A stretch of 17,277 nt of DNA, taken from positions 1 through 17,277 of the forward strand of contig JANJSW010000145.1 of the NCBI GenBank assembly GCA_024711415.1. Reading direction: 5' to 3'. Every line of letters starts with the position of its first letter. Positions within the stretch are counted from its first letter, which is position 1. Both the position numbers and the translations under genes were made by a program. Positions 1-6,929 of the stretch are shown one piece after another. The stretch is from Thermomonas sp. (GTDB taxonomy: Bacteria; Pseudomonadota; Gammaproteobacteria; Xanthomonadales; Xanthomonadaceae). Below the pieces are notes generated by a model, which saw nothing but the letters and a program-made list of their open reading frames with translations, was not told where the DNA came from and searched no databases.

Positions 1-873
1 GTCGCCCAGGCGTTCGCCGCGCGGCAGCAGCGCGTTGAACTTGTCGCGCCGCAGCGGGCCGACGGTCAGCCGCAGCGTGGTCTGCCTGTCCCAGTAGCGC
101 GCGCCCAGCACGCAGCCGGCGCCCAGTTGGTGGCCGTTGCGGCCCAGCCGGGTGCGGGCTTCGTCGGTGATGGTTTGCCAGGTGCCGAGGCAGCCACGCG
201 CCTCCACGGACGCGCCGACGACCGCCGACACCACCTGCGCGATCGCGCGCTCGCCGTGTGGGCGCTGTGCGATCAGGCCGGAGAAATAGGCCATCGCCGC
301 GCCGGGCAGCGGCTTGGCGGCGGTGCCACCACGCTTGCCCGGATGCAGCCGCGCCTGCAGCGCCGGTGTGCCCAGCCCGACCAGATGCTCGAGGTAGCGC
401 AGCACCGAGTTCTGGAAGCCGAACTCGCGGCCGATTTCCGGCCGATGCTTGGCCCAGGCCAGCCAGAACAATGCCACCAGCCGGTGGTTGAAGATGTCGA
501 GGAATTCCTGCGCGCCGCGGTCGCGGTCCTGCCTGCGCGCGATCAACAGCTCGGTGTAGCTGCGCGGCAGCACCCCGGACGGGCCGGTGAGGCCCATGAA
601 GTTGACGCAGACGCGGGTGTCGCGGTCGTGGCCATCGATCGCGGCCAGCTCCGAAACGGGGAAGGCCAGCGATGCCGGGGTGGTGAAGCGCAGCGGGCCG
701 GGCCGCGCGCCGCTGCCGCGGCCGTCGAAGCCGTTGGCGCCGTACAGCAGCCGCACCGCCTGGAAGAAGCCGAACCGTCCCGGCTGCGCCTGCAGCCGTT
801 CCAGCGCGGGGCGCATCGGGTCGATGTCGCGCGGCTCCGTGGTGGGCGCGGCGGCTGCGATGTCCTCGCTCAT
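1..873 (-). CDS. tssG: TssG, T6SS baseplate protein (partial, C-terminus off the left edge)
   Basis: TssG (ImpH/VasB family) forms the baseplate wedge with TssE, TssF and TssK in the cytoplasm. Reading the minus strand from 873 gives an open frame of 291 codons with no stop before the window edge, beginning MSEDIAAAAPTTEPRD. Family hallmarks are visible: GRFGFFQAVRLLYG at about residues 32-45 (the usual F-F-QAVRLL signature), NFMGLTGPSGVLPRSYTELL at about 91-110, and a conserved stretch around ALFWLAWAKHRPE. The family is usually about 330-350 residues, so some 40-60 residues are missing. The ATG overlaps the tssF stop as ATGA (870-873), which implies translational coupling and a shared transcript. 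No internal disruption was seen. Identification is secure; only the end is unknown. Confidence 0.95.
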   Translation of the reverse strand, partial: MSEDIAAAAPTTEPRDIDPMRPALERLQAQPGRFGFFQAVRLLYGANGFDGRGSGARPGPLRFTTPASLAFPVSELAAIDGHDRDTRVCVNFMGLTGPSGVLPRSYTELLIARRQDRDRGAQEFLDIFNHRLVALFWLAWAKHRPEIGREFGFQNSVLRYLEHLVGLGTPALQARLHPGKRGGTAAKPLPGAAMAYFSGLIAQRPHGERAIAQVVSAVVGASVEARGCLGTWQTITDEARTRLGRNGHQLGAGCVLGARYWDRQTTLRLTVGPLRRDKFNALLPRGERLGD

Positions 874-2705
874 ACCAGCGGCAGGCTCCCGCTGCGCGGC
901 GCGAAGCGCACCAGCCAGTCCTCGCGCTGCTCGCTGCGCACGCTCAGGCGGGTATAGGAATTGGCGGTGCAGTACAGCCCGAAGAAGTGGTCCAGCACGC
1001 AGGCCATCAGGTACACGCCTGATCCCACGTACTGGTTCTCGTCGAAGTCCAGCTCGATTTCGGTGCCGCGGACGAAGGCCTGCCGCGGCGCGCGGCCGAT
1101 GCGGGTCACCGACGGATGCCCGCCGACGCGGGTGATGCCGGCGATCTGCTTGCGCAGGCTGCCGGCGTCGGCGAAGTTGTAGAGGTTGAGGATTTCCAGC
1201 AGCGCCTCGCGCCCGCCATCGACGATCGACAGATGGTTCAGCGACAGGTGCGAGATCAGCCGCCATTGGTTGGCCTGCCGCATCGGTGCGCGCCAGGTCG
1301 GACTGGGCTTCTTCAGCAGCCGCGCCGAGGCGATCACGCCGCCCTGTTCCGGCTGCAGCAGGCTGTCGTCGCCGCCGAACGGGAGTTGCGCGGGCAGGTC
1401 GCGGTTGGTGCAGGTCAGGCTGACCGACAGCGTGTCCACGCCGGGCGCGCGCGGGTTCATGTCGCGGTCGACCAGGCTCAGCATCACGTCGGCGCCGTCA
1501 TCGCCCGGCAGCAGCGACGGGCGCCGCTGCAGGTACCAGTAATGGCCGTTGCCGTCGTCGTGCAGGCCGTGCTGCACCGAATAGGCGGGATGGAATTCGA
1601 CCGAATCGTTGCCGCCTGGGCCGCGGCTGAACTTGCGCACCCAGTCCACCGAATACACCTCCAGCCCCAGCGGCCGGCGCACGTCGGGGATGACCTGGTA
1701 TTCGTGGCGCTCCTGCGACAGCCGGATCGGCTCGCCCTGCTGCTTGAACAGGTTGACCACCGGCGTGCAGAACAGCCGGAAGGTGTCGGCGGAGACGGTC
1801 TGCTCCAGCCGCGCCAGCCGCTCCGGCCGGCCGAAGGCGTTGAACTCGATGGCGATTTCCACCGCGCGGTCGAAGCGCGACAGGTCCAGCCCGGCCACGT
1901 CCACGAACAGGAATTTCTCCGGCAGCACGAAGTATTCCTGGATCAGACGGTAGCCGAGGAACGAACGCGGGTCGTAGTCGAGCAGGGCTTCCTCTTCGGC
2001 GAAACCGACCGGGCGCAGGCTGCCGGGCGGCAGCCGCAGCGGTGGCAGCTGCGGCGCATCGTCCGGCGCGCGCAGGGTGATGCCGGCGGCGGAGTTGAGC
2101 AGCAGCTCGTGCAACGCGTGCACCAGCGGGCTTTCGCCATCGAGGTAGAAGCGCAGCTGGCGGATCGGCAGCTGCGACAGCGGCAGCTGGCCGGTGGCCT
2201 CGATGCGCAGCCTCAGGGTGGCGACGGTGTCGTTGCGGGTCACGGCGAAGGCCGAGCGCTCGGCCGCTTCCAGCTGCGCCTGCGCTACCCGGATCGGCCA
2301 CACCTCCACCGGGTAGGCGGTGCGATAGCGGATCGGCAGGCCCTGCACCGGCCGCGTCAGCAGTTCGCTGTGGCGCGGCATTTCCTGCATTTCGTTGATG
2401 TCGGCACCGGGCGCCAGCGCCAACTGCGCCACCGACATCGACGGCACTGGGCGCAGGAAATGCGGATACAGCACCGACAGCATCGCCTCGGTGATCTGCT
2501 GGATTTCGTCGTCGAGGTTCTTGTGGATGCGCGCGGTCAGGAACGAGAACGACTCGATCATCCGCTCGACGTGCGGGTCCTCGCAGACCTCGCCTTCCAT
2601 CTGCAGGCGCGAGGCGATCTTGGGATAGTGCGAAGCGAACTCCTTCGACAGTCGCCGGAGGTAGGTCAGTTCGTTCTCGTAGTACGGCAGCAGATCGTCG
2701 AGCAT
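870..2705 (-). CDS. tssF: TssF, T6SS baseplate protein
   Basis: TssF (ImpG/VasA family) pairs with TssG in the baseplate wedge that is recruited to the membrane complex before sheath polymerisation. The 611-residue product has the usual family length (about 580-630). The N-terminus MLDDLLPYYENELTYLRRL is typical, followed by DPHVERMIESFSFLTARI at about residues 43-60 and ITEAMLSVLYPHFLRPVPS at about 71-89, both strong family signatures. The ATG at 2705 is preceded by AGGA five bases upstream. The frame stays open 18 codons further, to a GTG at 2759, but that extension is Pro/Arg/Ala-rich, unlike the family, and has no good ribosome-binding site. The stop overlaps the tssG start. Upstream, 130 bp separate it from the MltA gene on the same strand, so it could share that transcript or have its own start. 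Confidence 0.96.
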   Translation of the reverse strand: MLDDLLPYYENELTYLRRLSKEFASHYPKIASRLQMEGEVCEDPHVERMIESFSFLTARIHKNLDDEIQQITEAMLSVLYPHFLRPVPSMSVAQLALAPGADINEMQEMPRHSELLTRPVQGLPIRYRTAYPVEVWPIRVAQAQLEAAERSAFAVTRNDTVATLRLRIEATGQLPLSQLPIRQLRFYLDGESPLVHALHELLLNSAAGITLRAPDDAPQLPPLRLPPGSLRPVGFAEEEALLDYDPRSFLGYRLIQEYFVLPEKFLFVDVAGLDLSRFDRAVEIAIEFNAFGRPERLARLEQTVSADTFRLFCTPVVNLFKQQGEPIRLSQERHEYQVIPDVRRPLGLEVYSVDWVRKFSRGPGGNDSVEFHPAYSVQHGLHDDGNGHYWYLQRRPSLLPGDDGADVMLSLVDRDMNPRAPGVDTLSVSLTCTNRDLPAQLPFGGDDSLLQPEQGGVIASARLLKKPSPTWRAPMRQANQWRLISHLSLNHLSIVDGGREALLEILNLYNFADAGSLRKQIAGITRVGGHPSVTRIGRAPRQAFVRGTEIELDFDENQYVGSGVYLMACVLDHFFGLYCTANSYTRLSVRSEQREDWLVRFAPRSGSLPLV

Positions 2706-2835
2706 GGCGGTCCTGCGGCATGGGCCGGGCCCCGCGCGGCGCGCGGCAGGCGATGGCACAGGCTAGTGAGCGCCGCCCGACGCGGCCATTCGCCGGATGG
2801 TCTATGCCCTCCGGAACGGCCGCGATGCCGCCTGC
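2706..2835 (-). other. Intergenic spacer with GC hairpin between the mltA-like gene and tssF
   Basis: This 130-bp gap contains a perfect hairpin at 2732-2746: CCGCGC, loop GGC, GCGCGG. It lies about 27 bases upstream of the tssF start. No T-rich tract follows on the minus strand, so it is not a classic intrinsic terminator; it could be a weak attenuator or just the result of high GC. I see no convincing -35/-10 pair. The AGGA ribosome-binding site of tssF lies at the low-coordinate end. Confidence 0.4.
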
Positions 2836-4641
2836 TCACTCCTCCACGCACAGCTCCTCGTCCGGCACCGCGCAGTCGCGCAGGCCGCCGCCCTCGCCGC
2901 GGGTCTTGATGCCGCTGGCGGCGGCGCTGCCGGCCACCGCCTTGGGCAGCAGCAGCCACATCCGCACCGGCTGGTTGGTGGCCAGCGCCATCTTGCCGGC
3001 CTTGTCGCCGAAGCCCCAGAAGAAGTCGCCGCGCACGCTGCCGCGGATCGCCCCGCCGGTGTCCTGGGCGAATACCAGCCGGCGCATCGGCGTGCTGCTG
3101 CCGGGGCGGGTGCCCTCGATGAACACCGGTGCGCCGAGTGGCGTGGCGCGCGGGTCCACCGCCATCGAACGGCCGGCGCTGAGCGGCACGCCGAGCGCGC
3201 CGATCGGGCCTTCCGGGCCGTCGCCGATGCGGCGGAAGAACACATAGCTGGGATCGAGGATGCCGGTGCTGGGCACCGCCACGCCGCTGCCGCTGGCGTG
3301 GCCCGCGGCCTTGCCGCCGCCCTTGCCTTCGAACTCGGACATGTCCATGCGCGCGGTGGGCGTGTCGTCGTTGCGGTCGGGTCTTGCGCCCGCGGCGGGC
3401 GTGGTGGCCGCAGCGACCGCTTCTTCTTCCACCGGCGCCACATAGGTGGTGTCGGCCACCGGGGCGTTCAGCAGCAGCTGGATCATCGCCTCCACGTCGG
3501 ACGCATCGACCGGTGTCGCGGTGGTGGACGCCTGCGCGGGCGGGCGCTTGCCCTTGGGCTTCGGCTTGATCCGCGCCGATGTCGATGATGCCGAGGGCGA
3601 GGTGCCGCCGCCGCCCTGCAGCGCGGCAACGATCCGCGCTACCTCGGCGTCCACCGCGGCATCGCCGCCGGGTCGCTTCATGCCGCGGGTGCCGCCGGGA
3701 ATCTCCACCGCCAGCGGCTGGTCCAGCCCGCGCGCCTTGATCGCCAGCAACATCGCGTCGGCGTCGCCGCGGGTGGCGTTGGGCAGGAACGGCTGCCCGT
3801 TCTGCTCGGCATAGGCCAGCCGGATCAGGCCGCCGTCCTTGAGCTGGATCTTGCCGGAGCCCTGGATCTGCATCGAATAGAGCTTGTACGGATCGGCCAC
3901 CCACGCCAGCACCGGCGCGTCCAGCGCATTGGCGTCGATCTGCTGGCGGGTGTAGTAGGCGCGCACGGTGTTGCCGTCGATGCGCACGCGGTAGCGCTTG
4001 TCGCGCGGGTTGGGCGATGCGCCGCCGAGCTCGATGCGGTATTCGCGGGCACCGGCATCGCCGCGCTCGGCGCCGACCAGGCGGGCGCCGTCGCGCTTCA
4101 GCCAGCGCGTGGCCTGCCCGGCGACGGTGCGCGAATCGACCATCAGCAGGTCCGGCGGGGTGGCGTAGATCGGGTAGCGGTACGCGCCCTGGCGGGTCAG
4201 CGAGCCGGAGATCAGCGGCTCGAAATAGCCGGTCAGCTTGCCGGTGGCGCTGCGCGTGGGCGTCAGCATCTGGTAGGCGAAGAATTCATCGTGCAGGAAC
4301 TGCCGCAGCGTGCTTTCGTCGTGCGGCAGCTTGGCGAGCCTCGCGCAGATCGGCGCCCATGCGCTGCGCCGCTTCATCGCTCGGCAGTTGGTGTTGAAGC
4401 TGGCGAAGACGTCTTCGAAGTCCTCGTGCTCCCAGCCCGGGATTTCGTCCAGCAGGATCGGCACGTAGGCCGCGTTGCGGGTGGCGAATGCAGGGCCGAG
4501 GTCGGGGTTGGTCGGTGCTTCCGGCGCGCTCTGGGCCGCAGCGACGATGCTGGCGGCCATGCCCAGCGCCAACAGCAGGTGGCGGAGCGGGCCGTGCCGC
4601 CGCGGTGTGGCGGGGCGGCGATGGGTGTCCAAGCTGATCAT
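2836..4641 (-). CDS. MltA-family membrane-bound/periplasmic lytic murein transglycosylase, with a long internal insert
   Basis: MltA enzymes cleave the MurNAc-GlcNAc bond of peptidoglycan in the periplasm, forming 1,6-anhydro-MurNAc ends. The 601-residue product has a signal peptide (hydrophobic residues about 22-37, cleavage likely near AAAQS-AP). No lipobox cysteine is seen, unlike E. coli MltA, a lipoprotein. The MltA domain runs from about 45: KLTGYFEP at 135-142, YPIYATPPDLL at 156-166, MQIQGSGKIQLKDG at 257-270. A low-complexity Ala/Gly/Pro/Thr-rich insert (about 290-460) follows. The family then resumes with DPSYVFFR (463-470), GALGVPLSAGRSMAVDP (481-497) and AQDTGGAIRGSVRGDFFWG (525-543). 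The aspartates of the 3D-type fold, which includes the catalytic one, are D496, D527 and D539. E. coli MltA is about 365 residues. Two cysteines (590, 598) sit in the tail. The gene lies between T6SS and regulator genes on one strand, so a role in local wall opening for T6SS assembly is plausible but inferred. Confidence 0.92.
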   Translation of the reverse strand: MISLDTHRRPATPRRHGPLRHLLLALGMAASIVAAAQSAPEAPTNPDLGPAFATRNAAYVPILLDEIPGWEHEDFEDVFASFNTNCRAMKRRSAWAPICARLAKLPHDESTLRQFLHDEFFAYQMLTPTRSATGKLTGYFEPLISGSLTRQGAYRYPIYATPPDLLMVDSRTVAGQATRWLKRDGARLVGAERGDAGAREYRIELGGASPNPRDKRYRVRIDGNTVRAYYTRQQIDANALDAPVLAWVADPYKLYSMQIQGSGKIQLKDGGLIRLAYAEQNGQPFLPNATRGDADAMLLAIKARGLDQPLAVEIPGGTRGMKRPGGDAAVDAEVARIVAALQGGGGTSPSASSTSARIKPKPKGKRPPAQASTTATPVDASDVEAMIQLLLNAPVADTTYVAPVEEEAVAAATTPAAGARPDRNDDTPTARMDMSEFEGKGGGKAAGHASGSGVAVPSTGILDPSYVFFRRIGDGPEGPIGALGVPLSAGRSMAVDPRATPLGAPVFIEGTRPGSSTPMRRLVFAQDTGGAIRGSVRGDFFWGFGDKAGKMALATNQPVRMWLLLPKAVAGSAAASGIKTRGEGGGLRDCAVPDEELCVEE

Positions 4642-4648
4642 GCGCATT

Positions 4649-4653
4649 CCTCC
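4649..4653 (-). promoter_or_regulatory. Ribosome-binding site that decides the mltA-like start
   Basis: GGAGG lies 7 bases before the ATG at 4641 but only 1 base before the in-frame ATG at 4647. The spacing favours 4641 (MISLDTHRR), giving 601 rather than 603 residues. Confidence 0.65.
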
Positions 4654-4697
4654 GCCGCGTCGGCGGGCCGGTGCCTGCGCTCAGGCTGCGCTGCGAG

Positions 4698-4717
4698 GCC
4701 GTACCGGACAATACGGC
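4698..4717. promoter_or_regulatory. Inverted repeat upstream of the mltA-like gene
   Basis: GCCGTA and TACGGC form a perfect 6-bp inverted repeat with an 8-base spacer. It lies about 57-76 bases upstream of the mltA-like start, in the gap after the response regulator gene. It could be an operator half-site pair or a weak RNA hairpin. Only the symmetry is seen; no protein is known to bind it. Confidence 0.25.
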
Positions 4718-4736
4718 GGAGGCCATAGGCGAAGCG

Positions 4737-4757
4737 AGGTGCGGGGCTTGCGCACCT
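4737..4757 (-). terminator. Hairpin just after the response regulator gene (possible terminator or attenuator)
   Basis: A perfect 7-bp stem (AGGTGCG / CGCACCT) with a 7-base loop starts about 15 bases after the regulator's stop codon. There is no U-tract, so termination would be weak or Rho-assisted. It overlaps an 11-bp direct repeat (4743-4753 and 4759-4769, GGGGCTTGCGC). It may separate regulator expression from the mltA-tssF-tssG transcript. Confidence 0.35.
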
Positions 4758-4769
4758 TGGGGCTTGCGC
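4743..4769. repeat. Short direct repeat GGGGCTTGCGC, two copies
   Basis: Two identical 11-bp copies start 16 bp apart (4743-4753 and 4759-4769), in the 131-bp gap between the response regulator stop and the mltA-like start. The first copy forms the loop and part of the stem of the neighbouring hairpin. The function is unknown. Confidence 0.55.
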
Positions 4770-4772
4770 GCC

Positions 4773-5465
4773 TCAGAGCCCCTGCAGCTTGCGCGATGCC
4801 ACCACCGCCTCGACCCGGTTGCGTACGTTCAGTGCGCGGAAAATCGCCGCCAGGTGGATCTTCACCGTGCCTTCGCTGATCCCCAGGTCGCGCGCGATCA
4901 GCTTGTTCGGCTTGCCCTGCGAGAGTAGCCGCATCACGTCCACCTGGCGTTCGGTCAGCAGCTGGCGCAGGCCGTCCAGCGAATGCGCCTCGCTGGCATG
5001 CGGCGCGGTGTCGCGGCCGGGGGATGCGGGCGAACCCGCGCCGGGCTGCCAACCCTGCGCCTGTGCGCTGGCCAGCAGCAGCGGCGGGATGTAGAGGCCG
5101 CCGGCCAGCACCAGCCGGATCGCCGACAGCATCACGTCCGGCGAATAGGCCTTGGGGATGAAGCCCAGCACGCCCAGATCCATCAGCGCGCGCATCAGCT
5201 CCGCGTCCTCCGAGCCGGACAGCACGATCACCGGCAGCCCCGGCGCCTCGGCGCGCAGCCGCGCCACGTGTTCGAAGCCCTGCGTGCCGGGCATGGCGAT
5301 GTCGAGCAGGGCGAGATCCAGCGAATCCGCGTGTGTGGCCAGTGCCTGCTCCAGCTCATCGAGGTTCATCGCCACCACGGTCTCGACCGCCGGATCCAGT
5401 TCGGCGAGCTTGAGCTTGACCCCTTCGATGATCAGGCGATGGTCATCGGCCAGCAGTACTTTCAC
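4773..5465 (-). CDS. NarL/FixJ-type response regulator (REC + LuxR HTH)
   Basis: The 230-residue protein is a two-component DNA-binding regulator acting in the cytoplasm. The receiver domain (about 1-120) has the acidic pair D7/D8 in MKVLLADDHR, the phospho-acceptor D55 in LALLDIAMPG, S83 in VIVLSGSED and K105 in GFIPKAY, so it looks phosphorylatable. A Gly/Ala/Pro/Ser-rich linker (about 137-162) leads to a LuxR-type helix-turn-helix (168-228) with TERQVDVMRLLSQGKPNK and LGISEGTVKIHLAAIFRALN. The start is GTG at 5465, chosen because the REC domain begins there; the upstream ribosome-binding site is weak. No sensor kinase is encoded in the window. It heads the minus-strand arm and diverges from the TraB/GumN-tssK arm, so it could control one or both arms; this is inferred from position only. 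Confidence 0.94.
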   Translation of the reverse strand: MKVLLADDHRLIIEGVKLKLAELDPAVETVVAMNLDELEQALATHADSLDLALLDIAMPGTQGFEHVARLRAEAPGLPVIVLSGSEDAELMRALMDLGVLGFIPKAYSPDVMLSAIRLVLAGGLYIPPLLLASAQAQGWQPGAGSPASPGRDTAPHASEAHSLDGLRQLLTERQVDVMRLLSQGKPNKLIARDLGISEGTVKIHLAAIFRALNVRNRVEAVVASRKLQGL

Positions 5466-5707
5466 GTGGGTACCTGCATGCGTGCGCCCGGCTTGGGCAT
5501 TCCTTGGAGCGCGAACGGGACGCGTGCCGACGATGGAATGGCAGGGCGCTTCCTTCTTTCACGATAGACGGCGCGCACAGCGGCCAGCAAGGTTTCGGCG
5601 CCGTTCCAACGACATACGTCCTACGGCATATGGCTGCGAACAAGCCACAGGACGAAGAATGCCGGCGATGCGCGCCATGGCCGGCGTCGCCCCAACTGAC
5701 CGCCGTC
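5466..5707. promoter_or_regulatory. Divergent intergenic region between the two arms of the locus
   Basis: The 242 bp between the response regulator GTG and the chosen TraB/GumN start must hold the control region for at least one arm. A plus-strand frame stays open through most of it, back to an ATG at 5504, but the encoded residues look non-native (Arg/Cys-rich, no signal peptide at that end). An imperfect symmetric stretch, CATACGTCCTACGGCATATG, lies at about 5610-5629. I see no sigma-54 (GG-N10-GC) element. Confidence 0.45.
5561..5590 (-). promoter_or_regulatory. Candidate sigma-70-like promoter for the response regulator arm
   Basis: On the minus strand, TTGCTG (5590-5585) and TATCGT (5566-5561) are separated by 18 bases. 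This matches 3/6 and 4/6 consensus positions. A start about 7 bases downstream would leave a leader of roughly 90 bases before the GTG at 5465. It is a weak call in a GC-rich genome. Confidence 0.3.
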
Positions 5708-6871
5708 ATGCCGCAGCACGCAGCTTCACGCCAGCGCGATGGATCGTTGCCCGCCACCAGGCCGGGCCGCGCCGTGCTGCTCGCGTTGCTGCTTGCGCTG
5801 TCGCTGTCGGCGCAGGCCCGGCAGGACATGCTGCGTGGGGTGTCCGCGCATGCCGCCAGCGAAGCGGCCGGCGCGCAGCTGCGGCCGCCGTCGCAGGACG
5901 CCGCGCCTGCAGCGGCGCCGACGGTTGCGGACGCCGTTGCACCAACGACGCCCATGGCCGAAATCGCCGACGCACGGGCCGCAGTCGCAGTGGCCACCGC
6001 GACGCGCGAACGCGGGGTGCTGTTCAAGGTTGTCCCGCCGATGCCGGCGCTGCTGCCGGCATTGACGGCGGACGGCGGGCCGGCACCGGCGGCGCCCGTG
6101 CCGCTGCCGGCAAGCTACCTGCTGGGCACCATCCATTTCGGCACGCCGGAAGAGCAGGGCGTCGACTACGAGCGACTCGGGCAACTGATCGAAAGCAGCG
6201 CCACCTTCATCAATGAAGTGGACATCGACTCGGCCTGGGCACCGGATTACGACGGCTATCGCTGGCTGCCCGAAGACACGCCGCTGGACGCGATGATCGG
6301 CGCGGCCGGCATGGCGCAGGCGCAGGCGCTGCTGCCCGGCATCCGCCCGCAGGACCTGCGGCGGATGAAGCCGTGGGCGGTGCTGGCGCTGCTGGAAGCG
6401 CGCGGCGAGCACGGTGGCGACGCCAGCATGGACGCGCGCCTGCAGCGCACCGCCGCCGCGGCGGGCAAGCGGATGCTGCATCTGGAAACGCTGGAGCAGC
6501 AGCTGCAGGCGCTGGACTGCGTGCCCGCCGGCGAGCATGCGCGGGTGCTGGACGAGCGCCTGCGCAAATCGTGGGTGCTGCGCATCGAATCTGCGGAGGC
6601 GATGGCGTTCTATCGCAGCCGCGTGCTGGATGCCTGGCTGGCAAGCATCGACCGCATGGACGGGCTGGACGATGCGGCGAAGGCGATCGAGCAGCGCGCG
6701 CGGATCTGCCTGCTGGAAGACCGCAATGCGCGCTGGATCGGCCAGTTGGAGACGGCGTTCCAGGACGGCGCGAGCTTCGTTGCGGTGGGCGCAATCCATC
6801 TGGTCGGTCCGCAGGGATTGCTCGCGCGGCTGCGCAGCGACGGTTATCGAATCGAGGCAGTGCCGTTTTGA
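5708..6871 (+). CDS. TraB/PrgY/GumN-family secreted protein
   Basis: This family (TIKI/TraB/GumN superfamily) includes putative metal-dependent proteases and xanthan-cluster GumN; its biochemical role in bacteria is poorly defined. The 387-residue form starts at the ATG at 5708, placing a signal peptide at the N-terminus (hydrophobic residues about 22-35, likely cut after SAQA), then an Ala/Pro-rich stretch to about residue 110. Family motifs follow: YLLGTIHFG with H143, an acidic NEVDID near 166-171, MDARLQRTAAAAGKRMLHLET near the middle, RNARWIGQLETAF, and the C-terminal FVAVGAIHLVGPQGLL with H364. The two GxxH-type histidines and the acidic residues fit the proposed metal site. The ATG lacks a clear ribosome-binding site; in-frame ATGs at 5504 and 5630 are alternatives. 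It sits 58 bp before tssK on the same strand with no terminator between, so co-transcription is likely. Export to the periplasm is predicted; a T6SS role is inferred. Confidence 0.85.
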   Translation: MPQHAASRQRDGSLPATRPGRAVLLALLLALSLSAQARQDMLRGVSAHAASEAAGAQLRPPSQDAAPAAAPTVADAVAPTTPMAEIADARAAVAVATATRERGVLFKVVPPMPALLPALTADGGPAPAAPVPLPASYLLGTIHFGTPEEQGVDYERLGQLIESSATFINEVDIDSAWAPDYDGYRWLPEDTPLDAMIGAAGMAQAQALLPGIRPQDLRRMKPWAVLALLEARGEHGGDASMDARLQRTAAAAGKRMLHLETLEQQLQALDCVPAGEHARVLDERLRKSWVLRIESAEAMAFYRSRVLDAWLASIDRMDGLDDAAKAIEQRARICLLEDRNARWIGQLETAFQDGASFVAVGAIHLVGPQGLLARLRSDGYRIEAVPF

Positions 6872-6915
6872 GCGGCGTCCTGCGTTGTGGTGGTGGAGGG
6901 GTTTCGATGCACACG

Positions 6916-6921
6916 AGGGAG
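6916..6921 (+). promoter_or_regulatory. Ribosome-binding site that decides the tssK start
   Basis: AGGGAG lies 8 bases before the ATG at 6930. This favours 6930 over the in-frame ATG at 6942, which would be 20 bases away. Confidence 0.6.
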
Positions 6922-6929
6922 CAGTTGGC

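Noticed and set aside
1116..2909. 597-codon plus-strand frame opposite tssF
   Set aside because: tssF on the other strand has unambiguous family signatures; this frame is Gln/Arg/His-rich shadow sequence.
5504..5707. Longer N-terminus for the TraB/GumN protein
   Set aside because: It would bury the signal peptide about 90 residues inside the protein, and no ribosome-binding site is seen at 5504. The choice of 5708 is likely but not proven.
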